From an uncultured Mycoplasmatota bacterium (GTDB lineage Bacteria; Bacillota_I; Bacilli_A; RF39; UBA660): DNA of 16,826 nt. The notes under the pieces are model-generated. The model searched no databases. It saw only the letters and a program-made list of their open reading frames with translations, and had not been told where the DNA came from. Of the stretch, positions 1 through 9,087 are shown piece after piece. Location of the stretch: contig CAMYRF010000004.1 in assembly GCA_947296775.1 (NCBI GenBank), positions 1 to 16,826 on the forward strand. The letters run 5' to 3'. How positions within the stretch are numbered: the stretch's first letter is position 1; the number at the start of each line of letters is the position of its first letter. Made by a program: the position numbers and the translations under genes.

Positions 1-3000
1 CTGCTACAGTATATTCATAACAGTTTACCATCGTAGCTGTAATAACATTTGAAGCAGCTCCTGTAAATTTATAAGGTATTAATTCATTGCCTGTATTATC
101 GATATATCCCTTCATATTTCCTATAGAAATAGAGTTTCTAATAACTGGCGTTGTACCATCTAAATAAATGTTTCCAATAAAACCAGCATTTAATTGGCGA
201 TTTTGTCCATCAGTATTACGAGATTTAGTAATCTCAACATTTGTTACAACATTTTCAATAACTCCACCCTTTTGAAGAGCACCAATAAGGCCACCATTTT
301 CTGTAGTTGTACAATCTAGAGTACCCTGAACATATACATTTTTGATAGTACCACCATATTTTCTACCAATAAAGGTTGAAATGTATACACCAGTTCCTTT
401 TACATCTGCATTTACTACACTAATTCCCTCAAACGTAGAATTAGCATTATCAAATGTAACCACAGGAGCAACCCTATGTCTTCCTTCTAAAGTGATATTT
501 TCAAATTTCATATTTTTAAATGTCGCACCATTAGAATATTTAGCAAAAGCAGCAATATCATCATTACTAGTTGCATTTCCAGGGTTTATATTGGTAAAGT
601 TTTTAATATTTAAGTTTCCTACAGTACCATTAAATTGACTAAATAATGATAATCCATTTAAATTCTTAAATGTATGACCTTGACCATCTATTTTACCATT
701 AAACGTTCCAGTTACAACTGAACCATTTCCAGTATATCCAGTAAAGTCTATATCATTATCTATTATGTATATACCACTAGTATCATCATTTAACTGAGCA
801 ATATCATCAACAGTTTTAATATGATATGTAAATTTTTCAACAGTGCAGTCTCTAGTAATTACATTACTAATAGCACCACCTATAAGACTTAAATCATCTC
901 TACCACCAAAGTTCATTTGTAATTTTGATGCACTAATCTTCTCAATCGTACTAGATTCTGACTTATAAGATAAAGCACCAGCATTGCTAATAGTTTTAGG
1001 AATATTAGTATTTTCAAATACTATATTTCCAACATAACCATATCTAATTTTATTAAATATAGGTAATGTATTTCCAATTATCTTATGACCTTTTCCATCT
1101 AATCTACCCATAAATGTATTAGTAACATTAGTAGTCATATTAGAAAAATCGATATCGTTATCTAATACATAATAACCATATGGTTTAGCATTAATTTTTT
1201 GAACTAATTCTTCGGCTGTTTTGATATGTGTAACTTCTGTATCCGTACCAAGTGGATCAGCAACGAAATCATTAGTAACACTCTTCAAATAGTGATAATA
1301 AAGCTTTCTCAGATTTGTTCTTGAATTCGCATTTCTATTAGTATCACTTGATAAAGCTTGATAGAATCTTTCAATCATATAATCAACATCAATATACTTA
1401 TTGTTTTTTAGATTTTCTTCAACAGTAGCATATCTACTCATTTTATATTCTTTCCAATTCATTGCTGCACCAGTAACAGATTTTGTAATTTTTTGAATTG
1501 CATCAAGATCTGTTTTCGTATTTCCTCTTCCGTAAGTAACATATCCATCAACACCAGCATAACCAAGCATTTCAAAATAATTACGTTTTGCGGAAAATGC
1601 ATCTGGAATACCATTATCATTATGACCAATATACCAGCGATTTACCCAAACAGACTCAAATCCATAATCATTACTACCAAGACTATTAATTACGCTAAGA
1701 CCTCTTACACTTACACCCCATGCATTTTCAGGACGTATAATGATTCTATTATCGTATAAAGACTCTAGTGAGGTTAAATTCATTTTTTCTGCTTGCGCTG
1801 CAGTAATCGCTCCCCAAGTAGACCATGAACCAGACTGATTCATTCTCGTAGCAACTCTAGCTTGTTGTTCAGGTGTTAATTTTATAAATGCTTTACCTTC
1901 AATATAATCAAGTAAATCTAACGCATTCTGCTGTCCTTTAAAATAATTTTCCAATTCTTCTCTAGTATCAATTCTATCAGGACTTAAATTTTGAGTAGCA
2001 TTTCCTTCTTTATTTAAATAGAAAGATGTATTAAAGTAATATGGTCCAACATCTTGTACAAGGTTATTTTCACTCCAAACACCATTTTGTTGAACATTAC
2101 CTTCAGTTAATGTTTCAAGACCAGCCTTAAATCTAGTTCCAGCTTGGAATAACATTATTTTATCAAATAAAGCATGTTCAAATTCATGAGTCCAAGTATC
2201 ATAATTAGTAAGACCTTGTCTAGCTATGAACCATAAGAATCCTGCAGTATTTCCAACACCAGCAGCACTTCCACCTGGTTGCCATAAACCAAATACCTCA
2301 CTAAAGTTTTTGAAGAATGGATAATTTTGTCCAACTTTTCCTTGAGTATATACAGGTGCAGTACCTATTACAATATTAGTACCTGGAAAATATGAATTTT
2401 TATAACCTGTAATAATTTTAGTACAGTCATAAACCATAATACAATAATTATTCCATTTTCCTGGATCAAATGAACCAGCTAATGTACTCAAATGTCTTTT
2501 TACAAGAGTTACATGATCATTAACTTTACTTCTAACTGCGTTTCTTCCAGCAGTAGTATTTACATCTTTATGATACAACTGTGAAGGACCAATTTGTAAA
2601 TGAGCTGGACCACTAATTATGTATGCACAATCAACTGGCAAAGTAATAATAGGAAGTATCATTTTACTATTTTTCTTAACCTGATACCATCCACGATATA
2701 GGATATTAGGATTTTTATCTACACCAAATTCTGCTAATATATTTCTTGAACCAAAATACTCAGTAAACCAATCGTTCACATCTTCATAACCACCAATATT
2801 GGTAATAACACCATCTAAGAAATATCTAAGATCAGAACTTCCAGTATATTTAGCAAGGTTGGTTTTAAAGAAACTGTCAGTAACATTAACACCCATATTA
2901 CCAGTTAATACTTCATTAGTTAAATTATCAATAGTCATAGTATCCTTATATGTTTTTCCTTCAAATAACATAAGATCAGATACCTTTGAGCCACCTATTT

Positions 3001-6000
3001 CAAAGTTATACCATCTGTAATAATAGTTGTAAGCATATAAAATTTTATTTATTTTTCCACTATCAATAAACTCTTCTTTTATTTTATTATTTAAAATATC
3101 ACTATCCATAGTAAGTGCATTATTAGAATCATTATGTAATAATTGTAATGCAATAGTTTTAGCAAGAGGCTTCATAGTTTCATTATAATGATCTTTATAA
3201 TGTCTAGCATCCGCTGCAGTTGTTAATGGTTCTAATACAGTAGTATAATCTACACTATTTATATATTCAGATAATGTATTTACAATTGCTGCATCCTCTT
3301 TCATTACATAATTATCATAAGCATATTCAAGAGGTAAACCTTCAATTTCATAAATAGAAATGTTTTGTTTTAATTCTTTAAAACTTACATTATATTCATT
3401 TATTTTATTATCATCAAATACTACTTTAATTTTAGCAATACTATTATGATTATCATTAGTTAAATATGTAAGCATTTTTCCTTCACTATTGTAAGGTATG
3501 ATATGTTTTATTGCTTTTTCATTTAATGCATTATCATCTATATTTTTATTACCATCTTCAATTAAGTATTTAGCATCATAATATGGCATTAATTTATTTA
3601 TATTATGATATAAAATTTCTTTAGATTCACTAAATCCATGTATCTTTTTAATCCTACTATAATCTGGGATATATAATTTACTATTAGATGGAGTTTCAAC
3701 TTTAGTTTCTTCTTTAGAAATACTTCCTTTTAACACTGGAACATTGTCATAAGAAGCACCATCTAATTTCCAAATTGCTTCATCAAACTTGGCATTATCT
3801 TTGAAGAAGTCTTTATTAATAGCATCTTTAGCAACAGTTTTTACTACATCACCACTTGCATTAGATGTTAAACCAGAACCCTCTAATTCATAGTTATTAG
3901 TTGATGACGCATGAATTGCATAACCATGTACACTATAAACCTTTTCACCAGTTGATAAACTTACATTATTATTAAGTACTGCAGTACTATTCAAGGCAAG
4001 ACCTATAATCGCACCATTAAGTCTGTGTCCACTAGCATTATCAAACTTAATTTTAGTAAGACAATTCTCGATAGTAGTTGTTGGTGATGCTTCAGCACTA
4101 CCTACTATTCCACCAATACCATTACCATCTTTAGTAGAAGTTGCAGTAATATTACCATCTACATAACAGTTTGTAATATTACCACCTGTTGTTTGTCCAA
4201 CAATTCCACCAATTCTTGCTTTTGCTGTAGTTAAATTAAGTTGACTTACACTAGAGTTTTCAATGTCTGTAGAGGTTCCCTCTCCTAAAATTCCACCAGA
4301 TCTATCCAAACCTGTAGCAAATGCTAAATCTTTAACATGAACATTAGTAATAGTTGCATTAGTCGCAACATTAGCAACAGTTCCCCTACTAGTACCAGAT
4401 AAACTTACATTTTCCAAAGTAAGATTTTCAATTGTTCCTGCTTCTAAAGTATCAAATAATGGTTTTGATAAATTATAAATCTTATATCCATTACCATTTA
4501 ATGTTCCTGAGAATGAAGTTCCAAATAAAGCACTAGAACTACTACTAGATAATAATGAAGCATCATAATCTCTAGTTAAAGTAAATGTTCCACTTGGATT
4601 TTCAGCAATTTTTTGTGCTAAACTTTCTAAACTTACATTAGTAGCTTCACCATTATTCATATCACCATAAACTAATTCTAGTTTATTTTGTCTATTATTA
4701 CCATCATATTGTACTATATCATCATAATCTAAAGTTAATTTTAATTTATTATCCTCAACTTTATATTCTTTAATTTTAGTATGGAATGTTGGCATCTGTT
4801 TAAGTTGAACTTTAACAATATAATCATCTAAATTTGATAAATCTTCTTCTTTAAGTTTTTCAGTTACTACTACACCATCTGCAGTTTGCCTATAAACATT
4901 AAAACTTACAATATCCTTCATTTCAAATAAACGAGCACCGATATTTATTGTTTGAACATCAATAACCTTATTAGTAAATTCGTTAGAACTATTATCAAGC
5001 CCATTTGTATCTAAATCATAATCAGCAATAATTTTAACATCATAAACTTGACTACTACCAAGATCAAATGAAACTTCATTTTCTCCTGAAGTTATATTAA
5101 CAGCCTTTACTTCATTATCATTTTCATCTGTAACAACAATTTTCGAAGACTTTAAAGCTTTATCAGAATCTTCTAAATTAAATGACATAGTAACTGTATT
5201 ATCAGTATTTTCTTTATAATTAAAATCTTTAACTTTTGGTTCATCCTTTAAAATTTCAACTTTAACTAAATCTGTTCCATCTAATTTAATACGTTTTGAA
5301 TTATCAAAGATAACTTCTTCAATTACAATATTTTTAACTCCTGCAACATCATAACTATCAGTTGTAGTACTATAAACATCAGCAGCATTAGTTAAATCAT
5401 ATAATTTACCATTTATAACTGCCTGTACTGGAACAAAATCAGTAATATTAGTACTTTCAAAACTTACAGTAATAGGAGTATTCTTTGCAAAATACTTAGT
5501 TTCATTATCGCCATCATAAGTTTTTAAATCAGTAATTTTAACTTCATAATCAGATAATTGTTGTACATTTTTAGTAAATAAAACTTCATTTTCTATAAGA
5601 TTATCACTATTATCAGTTTCCTCCAGAGTATTTGTATCTCTATCATAAGTTGCTTTAATGTCAAGTTTATATTTTACAGCACTTTTAACTTTAAATGTAA
5701 GTTCATTTAAACCTTTAGTAATATCTTTAGAAACACTTGTACCATCTTCAGTATTAGTAAGTACAGCTTTACCACTAACAAATGTATTTTCTACATCCTT
5801 AACATCAAAACTAATATCAACATTAGTATTATCTAAATCATCAACTAAAGTAAAATTATTTACTTCTGGTCTATCTTTAAGTACTTCTACCTTAATAGTT
5901 TTATTAACATCAGCCATAGAATTATCACTGAAAATAATTTTAGTAGCAGTTAATGAAATAATTCCACTATCATCACCTACTTCATAGGAAACTTTATATT

Positions 6001-8515
6001 TTCCATCTTCAAGTTTTTCAGCAATACAGTCTACATTATTAATACGAATTTTACTAACATTAATAGTTTTATTACTATCAATAGTATAAGTTAATACTGC
6101 TACACCATTTTTTTCTAAATATTTATTGTTAGCACTAACACCGCTTATTTTAGCATTAGGAAGAGCATTTATTTCTTTTTCAAGTAATGTATTTTCAATA
6201 TCATCAACATTTTGATTATAAGTAGCAATAACTTTTACTTTATATTTAGAAGTAACTTTTGTATCTAATACTTTTTCAATATTTCCATCTTTAATTTCAT
6301 CCAAAGTTAAATCTTTGTTTGAAATTTCATCACCATTTTCATCAGAAAGAATGATTTTTGCATTTTTAATTGCGTTATCATTATCAGTTAATTTAAATTT
6401 AACTGTTAACTTTCCATCACTAACATTTTCTACCCAAGTTATATCACCAGCACTAGGTTTTCTCTTAATAATTTTAACGCTTAACTTATTATCCTTTTTA
6501 AGTTCAAACTTTTTACCATTACCAAGAGTAACGCTTTCTACAGTAACATTATTATCACCTAAGTCATCAAAACTTACAGTGTCTGCAACATAGATATTCC
6601 CTTCTTTTTTAACTGTATAATTTGTACCATTTACAGTAATTTCAGTAGGTTCATAATTAGATAAATTTGAACTTTCAAAGCGAATTTGAATTGGTTCTTT
6701 CTTTTCAAAAGTAGTACTCATATTATCATCTTTATAAGTTTTAATATTACTAATTTCAAAATCATACTCAATTACTATACGTAAATCTTTTTCAAATGAT
6801 AAAGTACCTGTATTATCTTTCTCTTGTTTTAATTCATTAGTATCTAAATCATATTTTACAGAAACATATACTTTATACATTTTTCCATCTTGTACTGGAA
6901 CTTCTAAAGTATTTTTCCCTTTTTTAACTATACCAGCTTTTACAACTTCGTCTTTATCATTTTTAACCGTAATAACACCAGATGTCATACTATCATCATT
7001 ATCAGTAAAATCAAAAGATATATTTGCTTTAAGATTTGCAACATCAGAATCATCTTCAGCCACACTATAATTACTAATACTAGGTTCTGTTTTTAATACA
7101 TCAAGTTTAACAGAATTATTTACTGAAACTGTCTTACCATTGTTTAAAATAACTTCCGTAATTTTGTATTCTTTAACACCTGAGGCATCACCAACATTAA
7201 CCATCATGCCATATTCATCAGAATCATTTTGTTTAATAACATCATATTCTTTTCCATTAACAACAACTTTTTCAATATATGCACCAAAACTAACAGATGC
7301 ATCAAATTTTAATTTTGCATCTTCATTTTTATTAGGATAATAATTATCAAAACGCAAATCAGATAATGTAACTTCATAATCTAATGTCTTTTCAAGTTTT
7401 TGGATTAATAAAGTTAAATCCGTAACTGTAATTTTACCATCACTATTAATATCTGCATTTTCTAATTTATCATCTTCAAGTTCTTTCAAATCAATTAAAT
7501 GTAATTGTAATAAATTAACATCTGCATAATTTATTTCACTATCGTCGTTTAATTCACCTTTTTGAGCAAAATCAATTGTTGCTGCAAAAACAGTTCCAAC
7601 AAATTCAAATGATAAAATACCTATAATGAAAAATGACATAAATTTCTTTTGTTTATCCGAAAAATCAATATCGTCTTTACCGCCATTATTTTCTTTTCTT
7701 TTTCTAACTATAAATATAATAACAAATAAAATTATAAGTTCTATTAAAAACAAAAGAAATAAATTTAAATAATTATGTGAAGTTTTTTTAATTTTTTTTG
7801 TTTCTTTTTCCTTAGAATCTTTTATAGATTTATCAGAATTATCTGTTATAGAAGTTATATTATCTTCACCCAAATTTTCTTGTTTTTCTAATTCAGCAAT
7901 ATCATCAGAAACTTTAAGAGCTTTGTCTAAAAATGAATTACTTCTTGGAGCAGTTCCTAAAACAACATTATTAACAGGTTTATTTAAAGAAGTATTATTA
8001 TTAGGATCTTTCTCAGAAGGAATAGAAGATTGAGTTGTAACAATATTTAAATTATTTGTAGCCGTTTTAACTTCAATATCCTTTTTACCTTCAGATACCA
8101 CAACATCTCTAACTTTAATACTTGTTTTAGTAGGCTTCATACCTTCTTTTACTTTAAGTTTAATTTTTGCTACAGCGCCTGGTTTTGTTATTCCAACCCT
8201 ATTAATAGATACAAATTCTTTATTACTAGGATTATAAAGAATTTCTTCCCAACCATTTAAACACGCAAAAGAATTTTGAAACACCTGTTCAAAAATATTT
8301 TCATCGTAATCTAAAGTAGCTTTATAAGCATTAATTCCTTTCTTAATATCATTAAATCCATCAAATTTTAATGTAATTTCTACCTCTTCGCCACTATATA
8401 AATCATTATGATTTGTAATTAAAGATGCATTCACACTTTCTAAAGCATTTGCACCATTTATAACCATTACAAATGTAGCAAAAAAAGTAATCATACAAGT
8501 GATTATTTTTTTCAT
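1..8515 (-). CDS. Giant surface protein: cohesin, membrane hairpin, dockerin, repeats, M26 zinc metallopeptidase (C-terminus outside window)
   Basis: Seen: an uninterrupted frame of 2838 codons from ATG at 8515, with GAGGGGGA (8521-8528) five bases upstream, open at the left edge. Order by residue: signal peptide 1-24 (ends ANA); cohesin-like domain 25-158 (GEEVEITLKF, GINAYKATLDYD, then a GAVAKIKLKV strand); polar linker; transmembrane helix 249-270 followed by RKRK; cytosol-like loop 271-292; second hydrophobic segment 293-312 ending VFAA; dockerin 319-376 (second calcium loop DINSDGKITVTDL); four ~200-residue modules 379-1186; a fifth partial module; GLUG/beta-helix block about 1300-1600; M26 catalytic region about 1620-2418 with HEFEH at 2110-2114 and Glu2134; a conserved ESVWVNRWYIGHNDNG stretch from 2287; second beta-helix/GLUG block to the edge. 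Known: M26 enzymes (streptococcal IgA1 protease, ZmpB/C) use HExxH plus a downstream Glu to bind zinc and cut host glycoproteins. Inferred: a surface protease acting on host protein; the true substrate is unknown. No LPxTG signal is visible in this part. Confidence 0.9.
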   Translation of the reverse strand, partial: MKKIITCMITFFATFVMVINGANALESVNASLITNHNDLYSGEEVEITLKFDGFNDIKKGINAYKATLDYDENIFEQVFQNSFACLNGWEEILYNPSNKEFVSINRVGITKPGAVAKIKLKVKEGMKPTKTSIKVRDVVVSEGKKDIEVKTATNNLNIVTTQSSIPSEKDPNNNTSLNKPVNNVVLGTAPRSNSFLDKALKVSDDIAELEKQENLGEDNITSITDNSDKSIKDSKEKETKKIKKTSHNYLNLFLLFLIELIILFVIIFIVRKRKENNGGKDDIDFSDKQKKFMSFFIIGILSFEFVGTVFAATIDFAQKGELNDDSEINYADVNLLQLHLIDLKELEDDKLENADINSDGKITVTDLTLLIQKLEKTLDYEVTLSDLRFDNYYPNKNEDAKLKFDASVSFGAYIEKVVVNGKEYDVIKQNDSDEYGMMVNVGDASGVKEYKITEVILNNGKTVSVNNSVKLDVLKTEPSISNYSVAEDDSDVANLKANISFDFTDNDDSMTSGVITVKNDKDEVVKAGIVKKGKNTLEVPVQDGKMYKVYVSVKYDLDTNELKQEKDNTGTLSFEKDLRIVIEYDFEISNIKTYKDDNMSTTFEKKEPIQIRFESSNLSNYEPTEITVNGTNYTVKKEGNIYVADTVSFDDLGDNNVTVESVTLGNGKKFELKKDNKLSVKIIKRKPSAGDITWVENVSDGKLTVKFKLTDNDNAIKNAKIILSDENGDEISNKDLTLDEIKDGNIEKVLDTKVTSKYKVKVIATYNQNVDDIENTLLEKEINALPNAKISGVSANNKYLEKNGVAVLTYTIDSNKTINVSKIRINNVDCIAEKLEDGKYKVSYEVGDDSGIISLTATKIIFSDNSMADVNKTIKVEVLKDRPEVNNFTLVDDLDNTNVDISFDVKDVENTFVSGKAVLTNTEDGTSVSKDITKGLNELTFKVKSAVKYKLDIKATYDRDTNTLEETDNSDNLIENEVLFTKNVQQLSDYEVKITDLKTYDGDNETKYFAKNTPITVSFESTNITDFVPVQAVINGKLYDLTNAADVYSTTTDSYDVAGVKNIVIEEVIFDNSKRIKLDGTDLVKVEILKDEPKVKDFNYKENTDNTVTMSFNLEDSDKALKSSKIVVTDENDNEVKAVNITSGENEVSFDLGSSQVYDVKIIADYDLDTNGLDNSSNEFTNKVIDVQTINIGARLFEMKDIVSFNVYRQTADGVVVTEKLKEEDLSNLDDYIVKVQLKQMPTFHTKIKEYKVEDNKLKLTLDYDDIVQYDGNNRQNKLELVYGDMNNGEATNVSLESLAQKIAENPSGTFTLTRDYDASLLSSSSSSALFGTSFSGTLNGNGYKIYNLSKPLFDTLEAGTIENLTLENVSLSGTSRGTVANVATNATITNVHVKDLAFATGLDRSGGILGEGTSTDIENSSVSQLNLTTAKARIGGIVGQTTGGNITNCYVDGNITATSTKDGNGIGGIVGSAEASPTTTIENCLTKIKFDNASGHRLNGAIIGLALNSTAVLNNNVSLSTGEKVYSVHGYAIHASSTNNYELEGSGLTSNASGDVVKTVAKDAINKDFFKDNAKFDEAIWKLDGASYDNVPVLKGSISKEETKVETPSNSKLYIPDYSRIKKIHGFSESKEILYHNINKLMPYYDAKYLIEDGNKNIDDNALNEKAIKHIIPYNSEGKMLTYLTNDNHNSIAKIKVVFDDNKINEYNVSFKELKQNISIYEIEGLPLEYAYDNYVMKEDAAIVNTLSEYINSVDYTTVLEPLTTAADARHYKDHYNETMKPLAKTIALQLLHNDSNNALTMDSDILNNKIKEEFIDSGKINKILYAYNYYYRWYNFEIGGSKVSDLMLFEGKTYKDTMTIDNLTNEVLTGNMGVNVTDSFFKTNLAKYTGSSDLRYFLDGVITNIGGYEDVNDWFTEYFGSRNILAEFGVDKNPNILYRGWYQVKKNSKMILPIITLPVDCAYIISGPAHLQIGPSQLYHKDVNTTAGRNAVRSKVNDHVTLVKRHLSTLAGSFDPGKWNNYCIMVYDCTKIITGYKNSYFPGTNIVIGTAPVYTQGKVGQNYPFFKNFSEVFGLWQPGGSAAGVGNTAGFLWFIARQGLTNYDTWTHEFEHALFDKIMLFQAGTRFKAGLETLTEGNVQQNGVWSENNLVQDVGPYYFNTSFYLNKEGNATQNLSPDRIDTREELENYFKGQQNALDLLDYIEGKAFIKLTPEQQARVATRMNQSGSWSTWGAITAAQAEKMNLTSLESLYDNRIIIRPENAWGVSVRGLSVINSLGSNDYGFESVWVNRWYIGHNDNGIPDAFSAKRNYFEMLGYAGVDGYVTYGRGNTKTDLDAIQKITKSVTGAAMNWKEYKMSRYATVEENLKNNKYIDVDYMIERFYQALSSDTNRNANSRTNLRKLYYHYLKSVTNDFVADPLGTDTEVTHIKTAEELVQKINAKPYGYYVLDNDIDFSNMTTNVTNTFMGRLDGKGHKIIGNTLPIFNKIRYGYVGNIVFENTNIPKTISNAGALSYKSESSTIEKISASKLQMNFGGRDDLSLIGGAISNVITRDCTVEKFTYHIKTVDDIAQLNDDTSGIYIIDNDIDFTGYTGNGSVVTGTFNGKIDGQGHTFKNLNGLSLFSQFNGTVGNLNIKNFTNINPGNATSNDDIAAFAKYSNGATFKNMKFENITLEGRHRVAPVVTFDNANSTFEGISVVNADVKGTGVYISTFIGRKYGGTIKNVYVQGTLDCTTTENGGLIGALQKGGVIENVVTNVEITKSRNTDGQNRQLNAGFIGNIYLDGTTPVIRNSISIGNMKGYIDNTGNELIPYKFTGAASNVITATMVNCYEYTVA
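4961..7381 (-). repeat. Four tandem ~200-residue two-domain modules inside the giant protease
   Basis: Equivalent points in successive copies fall at residues 379, 583, 787, 989 and 1186, giving periods of 204, 204, 202 and 197 residues (about 600 bases). Each copy looks like two beta-sandwich domains. The first starts with a DYEVTLSDL- or EYDFEISNIKTY-like strand and ends in a VLKxEP- or ILKDEP-like hinge. The second ends with V.V.YDLDTN- or YDRDTN-like strands. The copies are clearly divergent in sequence, so this is old duplication rather than recent slippage. The probable role is a stalk that holds the protease away from the cell surface. Confidence 0.75.
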
Positions 8516-8541
8516 GATATTCCCCCTCACTCACTACAATT

Positions 8542-8569
8542 ATTATAATCCGTTCACAAAAAATGTCAA
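8542..8569 (-). promoter_or_regulatory. Sigma-A promoter of the giant protease gene
   Basis: On the minus strand a consensus TTGACA (8564-8569) and a consensus TATAAT (8542-8547) are separated by 16 bases. A-rich DNA lies upstream. Transcription would begin near 8535, giving a leader of only about 20 bases that contains the GAGGGGGA ribosome binding site. Confidence 0.85.
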
Positions 8570-8621
8570 GTTTTGTACAAATAAAAAAAAATAAACAATA
8601 ATTTAAACAAAATCAATAATA

Positions 8622-8652
8622 GTAAAAAATAGGTACTATCCAAAAGGATAGT
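8622..8652 (-). terminator. Rho-independent terminator of the 106-residue protein gene
   Basis: The minus strand reads ACTATCC, loop TTTT, GGATAGT (8635-8652), then a T-rich tail containing six T (8624-8629). It lies 26 bases after the stop codon at 8679, and it separates this gene from the promoter of the giant protease gene. Confidence 0.7.
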
Positions 8653-8678
8653 GTTTTATTATTTATATATAAATTTAT

Positions 8679-8999
8679 TTAACCTTTTTTTCGTGATCTT
8701 TTTTCTATACAAGTTCCATCTGTTTTATAAAGTGCAACTGCAGTAATATTTGGTAAATCATTTAAATAACGTTCTAATAAATCATCTATAGATATAAACT
8801 TTGGTATATCGTCTTCATCAATAATCGGATCATTTTCTGCAAAACCAATCATAAACCCTTCTATTGTTCCAGAATAAGCATCAATATAATAATTACCATT
8901 TTCATCAAATAATACTATTCTATACCCATTTTGATATTTTCCCTGATTAATATCATATTCACTTTTATATTTTAAATCTTCAACATTAACATTGTTCAT
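8679..8999 (-). CDS. Hypothetical acidic 106-residue protein
   Basis: I do not recognise this family. The protein is soluble-looking, with no signal peptide or membrane segment. It is acidic through most of its length (DENGNYYIDA, ENDPIIDEDDIP) and ends in a basic tail (EKRSRKKG). Alternating hydrophobic strands (YRIVLFDENGNYYIDAYSG, ITAVALYKTDGT) suggest a small alpha/beta fold. The start is supported by a GAGGAGAG ribosome binding site about 9 bases upstream. It has its own terminator and a TATAAT box, so it is a single-gene unit between the protease gene and the recombinase remnant. Its position beside decayed integrase DNA allows the possibility that it arrived as mobile-element cargo, but nothing in the protein shows this. 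Confidence 0.65.
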   Translation of the reverse strand: MNNVNVEDLKYKSEYDINQGKYQNGYRIVLFDENGNYYIDAYSGTIEGFMIGFAENDPIIDEDDIPKFISIDDLLERYLNDLPNITAVALYKTDGTCIEKRSRKKG

Positions 9000-9024
9000 A
9001 ATTATTTTACTCTCCTCATTTTAT

Positions 9025-9053
9025 ATTATACTATTTTTCACTTTTTAAGTATA
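9025..9053 (-). promoter_or_regulatory. Possible promoter of the 106-residue protein gene
   Basis: A consensus TATAAT (9025-9030) lies on the minus strand 26 bases before the start codon. The region where a -35 box should be (about 9048-9053) has no good TTGACA match, so only the -10 element is convincing. Confidence 0.4.
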
Positions 9054-9087
9054 TTAATTTTATCATTAAAATTAATATTAATATTAT

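Noticed and set aside
4531..4563. Poly-serine tract as a phase-variable simple repeat
   Set aside because: The codons encode about six Ser in a row but use mixed triplets; it is too short and imperfect to suggest slippage.
342..7340. Several plus-strand open frames of 66-109 codons (for example at 342, 1493, 2799, 5658, 6315, 7140)
   Set aside because: All lie opposite the minus-strand giant protease frame, have no ribosome binding sites and give low-complexity hydrophobic translations; they are shadows of its codon use.
7941..7980. LPxTG-like sortase signal before the first transmembrane helix (LGTAPRS)
   Set aside because: It does not match LPxTG or common variants and is about 50 residues from the helix, too far for a sortase signal.
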